Below are positions 5,203-6,841 of a stretch of DNA of 6,841 bases, piece after piece. Origin of the DNA: DATDRS01 sp035291605. Its GTDB lineage: Bacteria; Chloroflexota; Anaerolineae; Anaerolineales; UBA6663. The stretch lies in contig DATDRS010000002.1 of NCBI GenBank assembly GCA_035291605.1, forward strand, positions 1 to 6,841, in the 5' to 3' direction. The position numbers were made by a program, and so were the translations under genes. The first letter of the stretch is position 1; each line of letters opens with the position of its first letter. The notes under the pieces are model-generated. The model made no database searches and was not told where the DNA came from. It worked only from the letters and a program-made list of their open reading frames with translations.

Positions 5203-6620
5203 TGGCCGCGCCGATCCTCTTCGTCGCCCTCCCGCTGGCGGCTGCGCCTCTCCTTTACCTGCTCCGCCGCTGGCGCAGAGTCGGGACCGTGCTGGCCGCT
5301 GGCCTGGCGCTGTGCCTCACGCTGCTGGCCCTGGGCCTTCCGCTGGATCAACCGCTGGCCCTCTTGGGCGGGACGATCATCAGAAGCTCTATGACGGTGC
5401 TGGGGCGCGCCTTTGAGATTGACCCGGTGGACCGCCTGGCGCTCGCGTTCGTCTTCTCGCAAGCCGCCGCGCTCTTCCTCGGCGCGGGTTTGCACGGGGC
5501 CGGGCGTTACTACCTGCCTGCCGGGCAGGCGATCCTGGGCTTGCTCGCGGCGGCGGCGTTTGTGCGCCCGTTTCTGTTCGCGGCGCTGTTCCTCGAAATC
5601 GCCGCCGCCCTCGCGGTGTTCATGCTCGGCGACGAGGCCCGGCCGGTCACGCGCGGTGCGCTGCGCTTCCTCGTCTTCATGACGCTGGGCATGCCGTTCA
5701 TCCTGCTCACCGGCTGGCTCATCGAAGGCAGCGCGGCCAGCCCTGAAGATGTCTCGTTCGTCGCCAAGGCCACCCTCCTGCTGGCGGCCGGCTTCGCCGT
5801 GCTGCTGGCGGTCGCGCCGTTCCACACCTGGCTCCCAGCCGTGGCCGAGCACTCGCCGCCGCTCGCCGCTGCGTTTGTTTTCACCGTGATGAGCTTTATC
5901 CCGCTCTTCCTGCTGTTGAGTTTTCTCGGCGCGTACACCTGGCTGGGGCAGAACCCGGCCGTTTACCGCGCCTTGACGGTGGCGGGGGGCGGCATGGCGC
6001 TGGTCGGCGCGCTCTTCGCCTTCGGCCAGCGCAACTTCCGGCGAAGCATGGGGTACGCGATGATGGTGGACATCGGCGCGGTGCTGCTGGCGATCGGCCT
6101 CGGCACGCCGGCGGGTGCGGAGGCTGCTTTGGGGGCGCTGGCTTTGCGCGGACTGGCGCTGTCCCTGTGGGGGGTTAGCCTCGACCAACTGCGCCGCGCG
6201 GGCGGCGGCGACGACGACTTTGACGCGCTGCGCGGCCTCGCGCGCCGTTATCCCTTTGCCTCGACGGCCCTGATCCTGAGCCTGCTCTCGCTGGTGGGCT
6301 TCCCGCTGACGGCCGGTTTCCCGGCGCGCTGGGCTTTGCTCCGCTTGCTCACCCAGATTCACCCGACCGGGGCGATCTTGCTCTTGTTGGGCATGGTCAG
6401 CGTGGCGCTCGTGTGCGTGCGCGGCCTCGGCGCCCTTCTGGCCCCGGTCGAGAGCGGCGACGAAGACCTTGAACTGGCGCCGAGATGGTCCGAGAAACCT
6501 TCGGCAGTCGTCGTCTATAGCCTGGGCGTGCTCGCCGTCCTCGTCCTCGGCGCTTTTCCGCAATGGCTGTTGCCTCTCGTCGCCCGCACGGCCTCCGTTT
6601 TCACGGGGATCAGCCAATAG
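5202..6620 (+). CDS. NuoM/NuoN/HyfF-like antiporter-type membrane subunit lacking TM7 lysine
   Basis: The 472-residue protein has about 13-14 hydrophobic helices and typical proton-conducting transporter motifs. FLEIAAALAVFML (130-142) carries the TM5 glutamate, Glu132. GFAVLLAVAPFHTWLPAVAE (197-216) is the TM7 signature, followed by HSPPLAAAF in place of the usual EAPTPVSAL. FGQRNFRRSMGYAMMVDIG (274-292) is the loop before TM10. LRGLARRYPFAST (343-355) and GFPLTAGFPARWALL (366-380) match the TM12 region. At the TM7 lysine position there is Leu201, at the TM8 lysine position a hydrophobic residue near Phe232, and at the TM12 position Arg376. Only two lysines occur, Lys189 at the edge of a helix and Lys432 in a loop. 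Length fits NuoM/NuoN/HyfF without the NuoL-type extension. Translation is coupled to the preceding gene by a 1-nt overlap. It is the last gene of the operon. Confidence 0.87.
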   Translation: MAAPILFVALPLAAAPLLYLLRRWRRVGTVLAAGLALCLTLLALGLPLDQPLALLGGTIIRSSMTVLGRAFEIDPVDRLALAFVFSQAAALFLGAGLHGAGRYYLPAGQAILGLLAAAAFVRPFLFAALFLEIAAALAVFMLGDEARPVTRGALRFLVFMTLGMPFILLTGWLIEGSAASPEDVSFVAKATLLLAAGFAVLLAVAPFHTWLPAVAEHSPPLAAAFVFTVMSFIPLFLLLSFLGAYTWLGQNPAVYRALTVAGGGMALVGALFAFGQRNFRRSMGYAMMVDIGAVLLAIGLGTPAGAEAALGALALRGLALSLWGVSLDQLRRAGGGDDDFDALRGLARRYPFASTALILSLLSLVGFPLTAGFPARWALLRLLTQIHPTGAILLLLGMVSVALVCVRGLGALLAPVESGDEDLELAPRWSEKPSAVVVYSLGVLAVLVLGAFPQWLLPLVARTASVFTGISQ

Positions 6621-6637
6621 CGCGGCTGAGAAACCGG

Positions 6638-6657
6638 ATCGGCGACCGCTGCCCGAT
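6638..6657 (+). terminator. Weak hairpin after the membrane operon
   Basis: ATCGG (6638-6642) can pair with CCGAT (6653-6657) around a 10-nt loop, and flanking GAA/TTC could extend it across a bulge. There is no long T tract. It sits 18 nt after the stop in a convergent spacer, where a terminator is expected, but the stem is short. Confidence 0.2.
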
Positions 6658-6669
6658 TTCAATCAGCAG

Positions 6670-6692
6670 TCACCAATCTACAATCACCAATC
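6670..6692. repeat. Short direct repeat in convergent spacer
   Basis: TCACCAATC occurs at 6670-6678 and 6684-6692, a 14-bp period, in an unusually AT-rich patch between the two convergent genes. The second copy runs into the stop codon of the aldo/keto reductase. Confidence 0.4.
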
Positions 6693-6841
6693 ACTTCACC
6701 ACTTGCTCACTCGCCGCGTCCAGGGACGCGACTTCGCCGGAAGTCAGCCGCCAGCCCAGCGCCCCCGCGTTTTGCCGGGCCTGCTCGGCGTTCTTCGCGC
6801 CGGGGATGGGCAATGCGCCTTTGCAGATCGCCCAATTGAGC
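6691..6841 (-). CDS. Aldo/keto reductase, C-terminal fragment
   Basis: The last 49 codons and TGA stop of a leftward gene enter from the right edge. The residues LNWAICKGALPIPGAKNAEQ, then ARQNAGALGWRLTSGEVASLD, match the C-terminal part of the aldo/keto reductase barrel. There the IPGAK-type segment and the following N and Q/E residues help bind the NADPH adenosine 2'-phosphate. The enzyme is probably a cytosolic NAD(P)H-dependent carbonyl reductase. The substrate and catalytic tetrad are outside the window. It is convergent with the membrane operon and has no evident functional link to it. Confidence 0.88.
   Translation of the reverse strand, partial: LNWAICKGALPIPGAKNAEQARQNAGALGWRLTSGEVASLDAASEQVVK

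Noticed and set aside
5169..6662. A 497-codon open frame on the minus strand opposite the last membrane subunit
   Set aside because: It is a Gln/Arg/Glu-rich, low-complexity translation, as expected from the antisense of Leu/Ala-rich high-GC membrane codons. The plus strand gives a clear superfamily match.

Overview
The window is GC-rich (about two thirds G+C by eye) and densely coded. It looks like chromosomal DNA from a bacterium of the Chloroflexota, probably Anaerolineae. That is an inference from the high GC, the secreted Pro/Thr-rich tail containing an FPPEWTATFTP-type motif, the pseudo-receiver/DUF309 protein, and the near absence of strong Shine-Dalgarno sites. No rRNA, tRNA, CRISPR array, insertion sequence or phage gene was seen.

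Layout. Positions 1-2805 hold a leftward operon. Read in transcription order it contains an integral-membrane M48 (Ste24/CAAX-protease-like) zinc metalloprotease, a single-pass membrane protein with a long Pro/Thr/Ser tail, a degenerate receiver domain fused to a DUF309 domain, and the first 53 codons of an unidentified protein that runs off the left edge. A very good sigma-70-type promoter places the predicted transcription start exactly on the A of the protease ATG, so that gene is probably translated from a leaderless mRNA. A roughly 130-bp intergenic region carries this promoter and a divergent one. The divergent promoter drives a tight three-gene rightward operon at 2940-6620. At the right edge the C-terminus of an aldo/keto reductase lies on the minus strand, convergent with that operon.

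The rightward operon is the most interesting part. It encodes two multi-pass proteins of the complex I/Mrp antiporter superfamily (NuoL/M/N, HyfB/F, MrpA/D-like) flanking a six-to-seven-helix HyfE/NuoK-like protein. The order resembles HyfB-HyfE-HyfF, but no hydrogenase, quinone-site (NuoH/HyfC), iron-sulfur, Mrp E/F/G or DabA gene is present in the window. The first subunit has no lysine at all in 537 residues. Lysines in transmembrane helices (TM) 7, 8 and 12 are the classic proton-relay residues of this family. The last subunit keeps the TM5 glutamate but has lost the TM7 and TM8 lysines. The module may therefore be a divergent ion-translocating or structural membrane complex with altered chemistry. 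Neighbouring soluble and protease genes use lysine normally, so this is not a genome-wide codon effect.
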